A stretch of 64,000 bases of DNA from an uncultured Muribaculaceae bacterium (GTDB taxonomy: Bacteria; Bacteroidota; Bacteroidia; Bacteroidales; Muribaculaceae). A model generated the notes under the pieces. That model searched no databases, was not told where the DNA came from, and worked only from the letters and a program-made list of their open reading frames with translations. Numbering within the stretch: the stretch's first letter is position 1; every line of letters starts with the position of its first letter. Location: NCBI GenBank assembly GCA_910577315.1, contig CAJTME010000002.1, positions 1-64,000 on the forward strand, in the 5' to 3' direction. The position numbers and the translations under genes were made by a program. Shown piece by piece: positions 33,562 to 41,462 of the stretch.

Positions 33562-34493
33562 TTTGATGCTATTTTGAGGACAGGGCGGCCGAGGTAGGAG
33601 AGTAGGGCGCCGGCTTTGTTCTTGAAGCGGACCTTGGGGTCATTGAGGGCTCCACGGCGGTATTCCTTTATGATTTTCCAGCAACGGTCGGCAATCGCAC
33701 GGTCGCCATTGGCTGTGGCAAGCAGGTATATGTTGTAATATGCGCTGAACTTGCGGTCGCGGGCAGCGGGCAGCAGGTCGGGATAGTTTTCGGCCATGAA
33801 GGCTTCGATTCTGTCGGTGATGTCAAGCACATCGGCACGCTGGGGCTTCCAGATGTGCATTATGCTGTCGCGTTGCTGTCGGTAATATATCAGTGGATCG
33901 TCCTTTATGGCAACCTTTCGGCACAGCAGGCAGTAGCGGTAAAAGAAGTCGAGGTCCTCGTAAAGTATGCCTTCGGTAAACCGTACCTCGTCCAGAAACT
34001 GGCGGCGCAGGAGCTTCCCCCAGGCAGAATGTAAGGTGCCGGTCTGATATAGGGTCTCCTCAATGGCCTCGATTGCGCCGGTGGTTCGTTGTCCTGTAAA
34101 GTCGATTGCAGGCCATGTTTCCAAATCTTCCATCGTGCAGCCCCCTATGGCAAGGTCAACTTCCGGCTCGGAGGTCATGCAGGCAAGGCATGCTGCGGCG
34201 TCGCGGCACAGCTTATCGTCGGCATCGAGAAACATCACCCAGTCAGTCTGCGCGGCATCAATTCCTGTGTTGCGGGCCACGGACAGGCCTCCGTTCTGGC
34301 GGTGTATCACCTCGACCTGGCGATAGCGTTCGGCATACTCGTCGCAGATTTTCCCCGACGAGTCGGTCGAGCCATCGTCTACAAGAATGATTTGCGCAGC
34401 GGCCCACGATTGGTTCAGCGCGCTTTCAACGGCTTCGCGCAGGTACTTCTCGCCATTGTAGACAGGTATTATTATGGAATATGTGCCAATCAT
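33546..34493 (-). CDS. Family 2 glycosyltransferase
   Basis: A 315-aa GT-A enzyme that transfers a sugar from a nucleotide-sugar donor, likely to a surface glycan at the inner membrane face. N-terminal YSIIIPVYNGEKYLREAVESAL (residues 4-25), IILVDDGSTDSSG (36-48), the DXD-type metal motif VMFLDADDKLC near 90-100, and EDLDFFYRYCLLC near 180 are the standard features. It starts on the ATGA overlapping the GHL10 gene stop and overlaps the phosphoribosyltransferase gene. Acceptor unknown. Confidence 0.9.
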   Translation of the reverse strand: MIGTYSIIIPVYNGEKYLREAVESALNQSWAAAQIILVDDGSTDSSGKICDEYAERYRQVEVIHRQNGGLSVARNTGIDAAQTDWVMFLDADDKLCRDAAACLACMTSEPEVDLAIGGCTMEDLETWPAIDFTGQRTTGAIEAIEETLYQTGTLHSAWGKLLRRQFLDEVRFTEGILYEDLDFFYRYCLLCRKVAIKDDPLIYYRQQRDSIMHIWKPQRADVLDITDRIEAFMAENYPDLLPAARDRKFSAYYNIYLLATANGDRAIADRCWKIIKEYRRGALNDPKVRFKNKAGALLSYLGRPVLKIASKWGAK

Positions 34494-35953
34494 CTGACTT
34501 TTATAGTTTTCGATGGTTCGGATTCCTGATTCACCCGGCTAAGGGCTGTCACGACATATATGCCGGGGTCTTCGGCTGTAAATTCATTGCGCCATGTCAC
34601 GCCCTCAATAGCTTCGGAATTTTCCAGGTCTATTTCGTCACCCGGTTCGAAGCGGTAGACCACGAATTTCACGGCGTCGTCGGGCGATTTTTTTATCTGA
34701 GGCGCGTCCCATGTCAGTTTTCCGTCTTTATGGGACAGCCCCTTTACAGAAGCCGGGCGTTTTTGGCTGATCCAGGAATAGGCCGGTGGGACTGCGACAG
34801 TGGCCTGAAGGTCGATGGTTAGTGAATCGGCCACGCCGCCGGTGTTGTCGGTGATGGAGTAGCCCGGCCACCAGCAATTGCCCTGGATGTTTTCAGCTTC
34901 ACGTGTAAGGTTGATTTTATGGCGAAGCTGGGAGTTCTCACTAGAATCGCCTATGTCGGGCTTCTTCATTGTGACCGCCACGTCCTGCCCTACAAATAGG
35001 TGCCGTCCGCAAGCATTGTTGTTCCACCATTCGACAAGGGTGAGGTATGATGCGAGTTTGTGCTCGAGGTCCCAGTAAAGCTGGGGCATGAGGTAGTCAA
35101 TCCATCCCTTTTCCGCCCAAAGAAGCACATCGGCATAGAGGGCGTCGTAGTTTTGCAGGCCGTTGGTGTCGGAGCCACGAGGGTCGCTCTTTTTGTTGCG
35201 CCAGATTCCAAAGGGGCTTATTCCGAAAACGACCCACGGTTTAGTAGTGGAAATCTTTTCGTGCAGACCTTTGATGAGCATGTCAACGTTTTTGCGGCGC
35301 CAGTCGTCGCGCTTCATGCCCTTGCCATATTTTGCGAACGATTTGGAATCAGGGAATTCAACACCTTTTACAGGATATGGATAGAAATAGTCGTCGAAGT
35401 GTATGCCATCGACGTCATACCGCTCAACAATATCCATTACCACGGCCGTGATGAAGCTGCGGCTTTCGGGAATACCCGGATCGAAATATAACTTGCCGTC
35501 ATATCTTACGAACCATTCGGGATGTTGATGATAAATATGACCTTTGGGAAGAGTCTGCTTTTTTGAAGAAGTCACCCGATAGGGATTCAGCCATGCGTGC
35601 AGTTCCATTCCCCGGGCATGCGCTTCCCCGATTATGAATTCGAGGGGATCCCATGCGGGCGATGGTGCGGCGCCACCATTGGTGAGAAAGCGGCTCCAAG
35701 GCTCGAGTTTGCTGGCATAGAACGAGTCGGCCTGAGGGCGCACCTGAAAGACCACGGCGTTCACTCCGGCGGCCTGAAGCTTGTCAAGTTGCTCGCGCAG
35801 GTATGCCTGGTTTTGGGCGGTGGTGCGTTTGAGGTAATGGTCCTGGAATACCGTATGGAGCCATGCCCCGCGAAATTCACGCTTGGGGTTCAGCGCCAGT
35901 ACGGCCGACGGCCACAGCATGGCCAACAATGCAATCAGCAAAAACTTTTTCAT
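34490..35953 (-). CDS. Secreted GHL10 (DUF187) glycoside-hydrolase-like protein
   Basis: A 487-aa exported protein. The start is the ATG at 35953, since MKKFLLIALLAMLWPSAVLA is a signal peptide; the open frame continues upstream to 36292 but that part is antisense to the ZIP gene. The GHL10 TIM-barrel follows: EFRGAWLHTVFQDHY near 24, GVNAVVFQVRPQADSFY, MELHAWLNPYRV, GIHFDDYFYPYPV near 182 and a WIDYLMPQLYWDLEH segment near 280. An immunoglobulin-like C-terminal part follows (about 390-487). In E. coli the relative DigH cleaves denuded peptidoglycan glycan strands, so a cell-wall role is plausible. First of four overlapping genes. Confidence 0.88.
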   Translation of the reverse strand: MKKFLLIALLAMLWPSAVLALNPKREFRGAWLHTVFQDHYLKRTTAQNQAYLREQLDKLQAAGVNAVVFQVRPQADSFYASKLEPWSRFLTNGGAAPSPAWDPLEFIIGEAHARGMELHAWLNPYRVTSSKKQTLPKGHIYHQHPEWFVRYDGKLYFDPGIPESRSFITAVVMDIVERYDVDGIHFDDYFYPYPVKGVEFPDSKSFAKYGKGMKRDDWRRKNVDMLIKGLHEKISTTKPWVVFGISPFGIWRNKKSDPRGSDTNGLQNYDALYADVLLWAEKGWIDYLMPQLYWDLEHKLASYLTLVEWWNNNACGRHLFVGQDVAVTMKKPDIGDSSENSQLRHKINLTREAENIQGNCWWPGYSITDNTGGVADSLTIDLQATVAVPPAYSWISQKRPASVKGLSHKDGKLTWDAPQIKKSPDDAVKFVVYRFEPGDEIDLENSEAIEGVTWRNEFTAEDPGIYVVTALSRVNQESEPSKTIKVR

Positions 35954-36038
35954 ACGGCAAATATAATAATTTTTGTCCGAAAATCCGCGGCAAATTGTTA
36001 TTTTTGCATAGTTAAATTTTAAAGGTGCAGAAACATTC

Positions 36039-36785
36039 ATGATACATCCCGTTATAGCAAGTTCGCTCACATTGGGCGCCGCATCGCTGTTTGGCTCGGC
36101 TTTGGGCTTTATAGTCAAAAAGATACCACACAAGTGGAACGATATTTTCCTGGGATATTGTGCCGGCATGATGCTTGCAGCTGCCATCGTGTGTCTTGCC
36201 ATGCCCGCGGTCGAGTCGGCAGGGCATGCAGGATTGTGGCAAGTGGCGCTTGGCATGGCTGCCGGCGCCGTGCTCATAAGCTTGCTTGACATGGTTACTC
36301 CCCATCTTCACAATCTTACGGGACTTGATGCCGAGGAACACCATCATAACGCCTCGCTCAACCGCGTGCTGTTATTTGTCATAGCCATTGCCATCCATAA
36401 GCTACCCGAGGGCATGGCCACTGGCGTGGCATTTGACGGCTCGTCGCTTGCCAATGCCGAAACGCTGTCGCTGTCGATAGCGTTGCAGAATATCCCCGAG
36501 GGCATGGTGGTAATCACCCCTTTGCTTGTGGCCGGCGTGAAAATGTGGCGGGCGCTGGTCGTGGCCGCGGTTGTCGCCGGTCTTGAGATGGCCGGGGTTT
36601 TCATGGGCTATTGGGTGGCATCGCTCACCGAGACTTTGCTGCCGATGCTCATGTCGATGGCCGCCGGTGCGATGCTTTACGTGATTTCAGATGAAATGAT
36701 TCCTGAAACCCACGCACATGGATACCAAAAGCCGGCCACCTTTGCGCTGGTTGCCGGCTTTATAACTTTGCTGTTTATCGAATAA
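36039..36785 (+). CDS. ZIP-family divalent metal transporter
   Basis: A 248-aa inner-membrane protein with about eight helices that takes up Zn or related metals. Two signature metal-site helices are visible: AIHKLPEGMATGVAF near 117-131 and ALQNIPEGMVVI near 148-160. A His-rich cytoplasmic loop (EEHHHN near 101-106) lies before them, and AGLEMAGVFMGYW is the next conserved helix. It is ZupT/GufA-like by size. Its -7 may be TATTTTTG at 35999-36006. It is a single gene, ended by the long hairpin downstream. Confidence 0.92.
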   Translation: MIHPVIASSLTLGAASLFGSALGFIVKKIPHKWNDIFLGYCAGMMLAAAIVCLAMPAVESAGHAGLWQVALGMAAGAVLISLLDMVTPHLHNLTGLDAEEHHHNASLNRVLLFVIAIAIHKLPEGMATGVAFDGSSLANAETLSLSIALQNIPEGMVVITPLLVAGVKMWRALVVAAVVAGLEMAGVFMGYWVASLTETLLPMLMSMAAGAMLYVISDEMIPETHAHGYQKPATFALVAGFITLLFIE

Positions 36786-36847
36786 AATTCACGATGCTCA
36801 ATTCACACCCGATTGACGGGGCCTTTGTGAATTGCGCATCGTGAATT
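36786..36847. terminator. Long inverted repeat between ZIP and OmpA genes
   Basis: AATTCACGATGC (36786-36797) pairs with GCATCGTGAATT (36836-36847), and inside them CAATTCACA (36799-36807) with TGTGAATTG (36826-36834). It lies between convergent genes and can act for both strands. Confidence 0.65.
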
Positions 36848-36861
36848 ATGAGTTGTGAATT

Positions 36862-37566
36862 TTATTGGAGAGTGCCTGCCTCGGCCTGACGGATCATTTC
36901 CTGGTCGGCAGAGATGTAGATTTCTACGCGGCGGTTCTGTGCGCGGCCGGCGGCAGTCTCGTTGGAGGCTACATAGTCGGCCATGGGCACGCCCTGTGCG
37001 CTGAGGCGGGTTACGGGTACACCCTGGTTGGCGAGATAGCTTTCAACGGCAGCAGCACGTGCGCTCGACACGCGTTCGTTGACGGCCATTGTGCCGGTGT
37101 TGTCGGTGAAGCCGTAAATCTGCACGTTGGTGTTGGGGTTGTTGATTACAGACTGGGCGAACTTGGCAAGGTCGGTCTTGGCCTGTGCGCTGAGAGTCGA
37201 GCTGTTGGTTGCGAAGAGGATACCGCCGTCAAAAGTAACCTTGATGGCGCGGAGACCGTTGGCATCGGTGGTTTCTTCAACCTTTGCCTGATTGGCGAGT
37301 TCTTCCTGAAGCTGTTTTTGCTGTTTGTCCATACGGTTACCGATGAGGGCACCTGCGCCTGCACCGACTGCTGCACCGATGGCTGCACCGATACCGGCAC
37401 CTTTACCGCCGCCGATGAGGGCGCCTACGCCTGCTCCGGCTGCAGCGCCGCCGCCGCCGCCGATGAGGGCGCCTTTGCCGGTGTTGGTCATTGACGAACA
37501 GCCTGTCTGGCCTACGAGCACCGCGCCGCAGATGAGTGCGATGCAGGAGATTTTCAAAATTCTCAT
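36862..37566 (-). CDS. OmpA-family lipoprotein with glycine-zipper segment
   Basis: A 234-aa cell-envelope protein. Lipobox VGQTGC gives lipidated Cys near residue 23. Residues 30-75 are a glycine zipper (GGGGGAAAGAGVGALIGGGKG), which probably lies in the membrane. The OmpA C-terminal domain (about 105-225) has the peptidoglycan-binding pattern: TNSSTLSAQAKTDLAKFA, IYGFTDNTG, NERVSSARAAAVESYL and NRRVEIYI. It resembles YiaD. It links outer membrane and cell wall. Divergent from the EamA gene; a minus-strand -7 TAAATTTG lies at 37624-37617. Confidence 0.93.
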   Translation of the reverse strand: MRILKISCIALICGAVLVGQTGCSSMTNTGKGALIGGGGGAAAGAGVGALIGGGKGAGIGAAIGAAVGAGAGALIGNRMDKQQKQLQEELANQAKVEETTDANGLRAIKVTFDGGILFATNSSTLSAQAKTDLAKFAQSVINNPNTNVQIYGFTDNTGTMAVNERVSSARAAAVESYLANQGVPVTRLSAQGVPMADYVASNETAAGRAQNRRVEIYISADQEMIRQAEAGTLQ

Positions 37567-37616
37567 GTCTTTAAGTTTTTTGGTTGAATGACTGCAATTA
37601 ATTCTTTACAAAATTA

Positions 37617-37669
37617 CAAATTTATTGTGGATTATGTTTCGGATATTCAAAAGAAATTCCGTAAATTTG
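37617..37669. promoter_or_regulatory. Divergent -7 elements for the OmpA and EamA genes
   Basis: TAAATTTG occurs on the minus strand at 37624-37617 (towards ompA-like) and on the plus strand at 37662-37669 (towards the EamA gene), 37 bases apart. -33 elements are weak on both sides. Confidence 0.6.
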
Positions 37670-37696
37670 TGGCACTAACCTAACATCTATACTGAA

Positions 37697-38638
37697 ATGG
37701 CAGGGAGTGAATTCAAACTGCAATCAAATAAATCGCTGATATTCGGCCATTTGGGCGCATTGTTGTGCGTATCCATGTGGGGCGTGTCTTTTGTGTCCAC
37801 AAAGGTGCTCCTCAATGCCGAGATGCAGCCGGTCGAGATATATATCTACCGTTTTGCGCTCGCCTATCTTATAATTCTTGCTCTGAAGCATAAGCGTTGG
37901 TTTGCCAACAACTGGCGCGACGAGGGGCTACTGTGCCTTTGCGGCATATTGGCGGGCTCGATTTATTTCCTTGCGGAGAATTTCGCGCTGCGCTACACCC
38001 TGGTTTCAAATGTATCGCTGCTCACATCGCTATCCCCGTTGATAACGACGCTTCTTGTCGGTGCGCTTTATAAGTCTGATCGCCCTGGCAGCGGCATGAT
38101 TGCCGGCTCGATGGTGGCTTTCTTTGGAGTTGCATGTGTGATTTTCAACAGTTCGTTCAATCTTGAAATCAACCCTCTCGGCGACCTGTTGGCGCTTGCG
38201 GCCGCTTTCAGCTGGTCACTTTACAGTTTGATATTGAAGCGCCTGAACGCTAACTATGACGTATGGTTCATTACCCGTAAAACGTTCTTTTACGGTGTAT
38301 TGACGGCGTTGCCATTCATAACCGTCGAGCCCCCGAAATACAATCCCTTAGAGATTTGTCAAAATTGGTCGTTGCTCGGCAATATCCTTTTCCTTGGACT
38401 TGGCGCTTCTCTTGTCGCTTATGTGCTATGGTCCGAAACCGTCAAGAAAGTGGGTGCCATCAAGGCCAATAATTATATGTACCTGCAACCGGTTGTCACA
38501 CTCATCGTATCGGTTCTTGCCCTTGGCGAGGCCATATCGTTTGTCGGCATAATGGGTTGCGCCCTCATTCTTCTGGGCCTTTGGCTCGGCGACTATCTCA
38601 CCCGCCGCCAGAAGATGAAAGGGTGGATGAAAGGGTGA
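37697..38638 (+). CDS. EamA/DMT-family transporter
   Basis: A 313-aa inner-membrane protein with ten predicted helices in two EamA repeats, starting LGALLCVSMWGVSFVSTKVLL (about 20-40) and LGDLLALAAAFSWSLYSLILK (about 165-185). Members export or exchange small metabolites; the substrate cannot be predicted. A short basic C-terminal tail (TRRQKMKGWMKG) stays in the cytoplasm. It is a single-gene unit with a strong terminator shared with the convergent hutI. Confidence 0.92.
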   Translation: MAGSEFKLQSNKSLIFGHLGALLCVSMWGVSFVSTKVLLNAEMQPVEIYIYRFALAYLIILALKHKRWFANNWRDEGLLCLCGILAGSIYFLAENFALRYTLVSNVSLLTSLSPLITTLLVGALYKSDRPGSGMIAGSMVAFFGVACVIFNSSFNLEINPLGDLLALAAAFSWSLYSLILKRLNANYDVWFITRKTFFYGVLTALPFITVEPPKYNPLEICQNWSLLGNILFLGLGASLVAYVLWSETVKKVGAIKANNYMYLQPVVTLIVSVLALGEAISFVGIMGCALILLGLWLGDYLTRRQKMKGWMKG

Positions 38639-38662
38639 AGATATAGGTTTTAACGTTATACA

Positions 38663-38707
38663 AAAACCGCCCGGAAGTTTGGGAATTACCATCTTCCGGG
38701 CGGTTTT
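38663..38707. terminator. Bidirectional terminator between the EamA gene and hutI
   Basis: A 15-bp perfect stem, AAAACCGCCCGGAAG (38663-38677) with CTTCCGGGCGGTTTT (38693-38707), flanked by A and T runs, so it works on both strands. Confidence 0.93.
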
Positions 38708-38724
38708 GTATTTAAGATACCTGC

Positions 38725-39957
38725 TTATTGGGCCAGAGCTTTTCCTTTCAGTATTACGGTCGAGATCTTTGGCTCTGTGTAGGCGTAGGGAATGTAGGCG
38801 AGGGTGGGAACCCAGGGGGCATAGATAATCAGCGAGGCGTACTTGCCGGGGGTGATTGAGCCGAAGTCGGATGATAGCCCCATTGCGGCGGCGCCGTTTA
38901 TGGTAACGGCGTTCAGGGCCTGTTCGGGACGCAGTTTCATCTTGATGCAGCCCAGCGACATAACCATTCCCATTGAGCCGGAAGGTGACGAGCCGGGATT
39001 ATAGTCGGATGCGAGGGCTACGGCACAACCGCCGGCGATGGCCCGCTTTGCGGGTCCGTAGGGCAGTCCCGAGAAGAACGAGGCGCCGGGGAGCATGGTG
39101 GCGATGGTGTCCGAGTTTGCAAGCAGGGCGATTTCTTCGTCGCCGATGCGTTCGAGATGGTCAACCGACATCGCGCCGTGCTTTACACCAACCTGCACGC
39201 CGCCCGAGCAGTCGAGTTCATTGGCGTGTATCTTGGGGCATAATCCCAGGGGCTTTGCGGCAGCAAGAATGCTGTCGGTTTCCTCGACCGTGAAGAATCC
39301 CTTGTCGCAGAACACGTCGACGAAATCGGCCTCACCGGCCATAGCCGGGAGCATGTCGGCGATTACATGGTCGACATATTCACCCTGACGTCCGGCATAG
39401 GCGCGACCGACGGCATGAGCGCCGAGGAAGGTGGAACGTATCTCCACCTGAGGCATCTCGCGTTGCAACCGCTTGATGACGCGGAGCATTTTCAGTTCGC
39501 CCTCAAGGGTCAGACCATAACCGGTCTTTATTTCTACGGCGCCGGTACCCATTGCGGCCATCTGACGCAGGCGTCGCAGGGCCGAGTGGAAAAGCTCGTC
39601 TTCCGATGTGGCGTTGAGCAGGTCGGAGGAGTTCAGGATGCCGCCGCCGCGCTCGGCAATTTCCTCGTAGCTCAGTCCGTCGATTTTGTCGATGAACTCG
39701 CCCGAGCGGTCGCCGGCCCATACGATATGGGTGTGCGAGTCGCAGAAAGCCGGGGTGACAATGCCGCCCATGGCGTCCATGACCTCGCCGTTGGCGTCCG
39801 GGCATGACTCCATTGGCCCGAAACCGGCAATGCGTTCGCCGTCAGTGAGCAACCATGCGTTTTCAATCGACTGCAGGCGGTTCATTTCTTCGCCGCGCAG
39901 CCGCTCGACTTCCTGTGGCAGGATGCCTGTGAGGCACCCTATGTTTTTTATGAGCAT
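38725..39957 (-). CDS. hutI: Imidazolonepropionase
   Basis: Third step of histidine breakdown: hydrolyses 4-imidazolone-5-propionate to N-formimino-glutamate. The 410-aa amidohydrolase has the metal motif CDSHTHIVWAG near 72-82, KTGYGL and HAVGRAY further on, a Lys/His pair in HANELDCSGG near 238, and ALASDYNPGSSPSGSM near 305, the family's substrate loop. Last of the four hut genes; it starts 3 bases after the hutH stop and ends before a strong shared terminator. Confidence 0.96.
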   Translation of the reverse strand: MLIKNIGCLTGILPQEVERLRGEEMNRLQSIENAWLLTDGERIAGFGPMESCPDANGEVMDAMGGIVTPAFCDSHTHIVWAGDRSGEFIDKIDGLSYEEIAERGGGILNSSDLLNATSEDELFHSALRRLRQMAAMGTGAVEIKTGYGLTLEGELKMLRVIKRLQREMPQVEIRSTFLGAHAVGRAYAGRQGEYVDHVIADMLPAMAGEADFVDVFCDKGFFTVEETDSILAAAKPLGLCPKIHANELDCSGGVQVGVKHGAMSVDHLERIGDEEIALLANSDTIATMLPGASFFSGLPYGPAKRAIAGGCAVALASDYNPGSSPSGSMGMVMSLGCIKMKLRPEQALNAVTINGAAAMGLSSDFGSITPGKYASLIIYAPWVPTLAYIPYAYTEPKISTVILKGKALAQ

Positions 39958-39960
39958 ACG

Positions 39961-41442
39961 TCAGGGATTGTTGCGGATAAACTCTACGGAAGCCTCGATG
40001 TGGGGATACATCACCTGGTCGTTCTCGATGAACGGTACAACCTTGCGGTATTCCTTGACCCATTCTTCAAGCACGGGCGAAGTCTTGGCCGGACGACGGA
40101 ATTCGAGGGCTTGGGCTGCGTTGAACAGCTCGATGGCCAGCACGCGTTCGGTGTTGCGTACCACGCGGCACAGTTTGGTGGCGGAGTTGGAACCCATCGA
40201 CACGTGGTCTTCCTGACCCTGCGAGGATGGGATGGAGTCGCAGCTGTTCGGCCAGCAATAGCCTTTGGATTGGTTGACAATTGATGCGGCGGCATACTGG
40301 GGAATCATAAAGCCGCTGTTGAGGCCCGGTTTGGCCACGAGGAACGAAGGCAGGTTGCGGGCTCCCGAGATGAGGCGGAACACGCGGCGTTCCGATATGT
40401 TGGAAAGTTCCGAAACGGCCACCGCGAGGAAATCCATCGGCAGGGCTATCGGTTCGCCGTGGAAATTACCGGCCGACACGATCATGTCAAGCTCGGGGAA
40501 TACGGTGGGATTGTCGGTGGGGGCATTGATCTCTTCCTCCATCACTTTCTTGACATAGGCGAGGGTATCTTTGGCGGCGCCGTGCACCTGGGGCATGCAG
40601 CGGAACGAGTAGGGGTCCTGTACATGTTGTTTGGGGCGCTTGATTATTTCGCTGCCTTCAAGCCAGCGGGTCACGGCTTTGGCGGTCTCAATCTGCCCGC
40701 GGTGGTGGCGTACCTCGTTGACCGGGGCGCAGAAGGGTTCAATGCGTCCGTCGAAGGCATCGAGCGAGAGGGCGCCGATTTTGTCGGCGAGTTTGCTGAG
40801 GCGTTCAGCCTGGATTATGGCCCATGTGCCGTGGGCGCTCATGAACTGGGTGCCGTTGAGCAGGGCGAGCCCCTCTTTGGACTGCAGTTCGATGGGTTCC
40901 CAACCGAATTCTTTCAGAACTTCGGCCGACGGGCGCAGCTGTCCTTTGTATTCCACCTCGCCGAGGCCGAGCAGCGGCAGCGAGAGGTTGGCCAGCGGGG
41001 CGAGGTCGCCCGAGGCGCCGAGCGAGCCCTGTTCGCAGACTTTGGGCAGGATGCCGTTGTTGTAGAAGTCGATGAGGCGCTGTACGGTAACGAGCTGGAC
41101 ACCCGAGTTGCCGTAGCTCAGCGACTGAATTTTGAGCAGCAGCATCAGCTTGACGATGACAGCCGGAACGCGCTCGCCCACGCTGCACGCATGCGACATA
41201 ACGAGGTTTTTCTGGAGCGTAGATAACTGTTCGCGGTCGATTGAGATGTTGCAGAGCGAGCCGAAACCGGTGGTGATGCCGTAGATTGGCTCGGTGGCTG
41301 TCTCCATTTTTTTGTCAAGATACTCGCGGCAGCGGGTGATGCGTTCCACGGCTTCCTCGCTGAGGGCGAGTTGGCAGTCGCTGTTGATTATTTCATTGAC
41401 TCGCTCGATGGTGAGCCATTGCGAAGAAATATGATGTGTCAT
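39961..41442 (-). CDS. hutH: Histidine ammonia-lyase
   Basis: First step of histidine degradation: removes ammonia from histidine to give urocanate. The MIO prosthetic group forms from Ala-Ser-Gly in GSLGASGDLAPLANLSL near 138-154; GITTGFGSLCNI near 56 supplies the active-site Tyr/Gly loop; QEDHVSMGSNSA near 405 is the conserved late segment. Length 493 aa from the ATG at 41442; the earlier TTG at 41466 is rejected because it sits next to the hutU stop. Third in the hut operon. Confidence 0.96.
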   Translation of the reverse strand: MTHHISSQWLTIERVNEIINSDCQLALSEEAVERITRCREYLDKKMETATEPIYGITTGFGSLCNISIDREQLSTLQKNLVMSHACSVGERVPAVIVKLMLLLKIQSLSYGNSGVQLVTVQRLIDFYNNGILPKVCEQGSLGASGDLAPLANLSLPLLGLGEVEYKGQLRPSAEVLKEFGWEPIELQSKEGLALLNGTQFMSAHGTWAIIQAERLSKLADKIGALSLDAFDGRIEPFCAPVNEVRHHRGQIETAKAVTRWLEGSEIIKRPKQHVQDPYSFRCMPQVHGAAKDTLAYVKKVMEEEINAPTDNPTVFPELDMIVSAGNFHGEPIALPMDFLAVAVSELSNISERRVFRLISGARNLPSFLVAKPGLNSGFMIPQYAAASIVNQSKGYCWPNSCDSIPSSQGQEDHVSMGSNSATKLCRVVRNTERVLAIELFNAAQALEFRRPAKTSPVLEEWVKEYRKVVPFIENDQVMYPHIEASVEFIRNNP

Positions 41443-41462
41443 TTTTATAATATCACTGTATT

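Noticed and set aside
35954..36292. N-terminal extension of the GHL10 ORF by about 113 codons
   Set aside because: The extension is antisense to the ZIP gene and a clear signal peptide starts at 35953.
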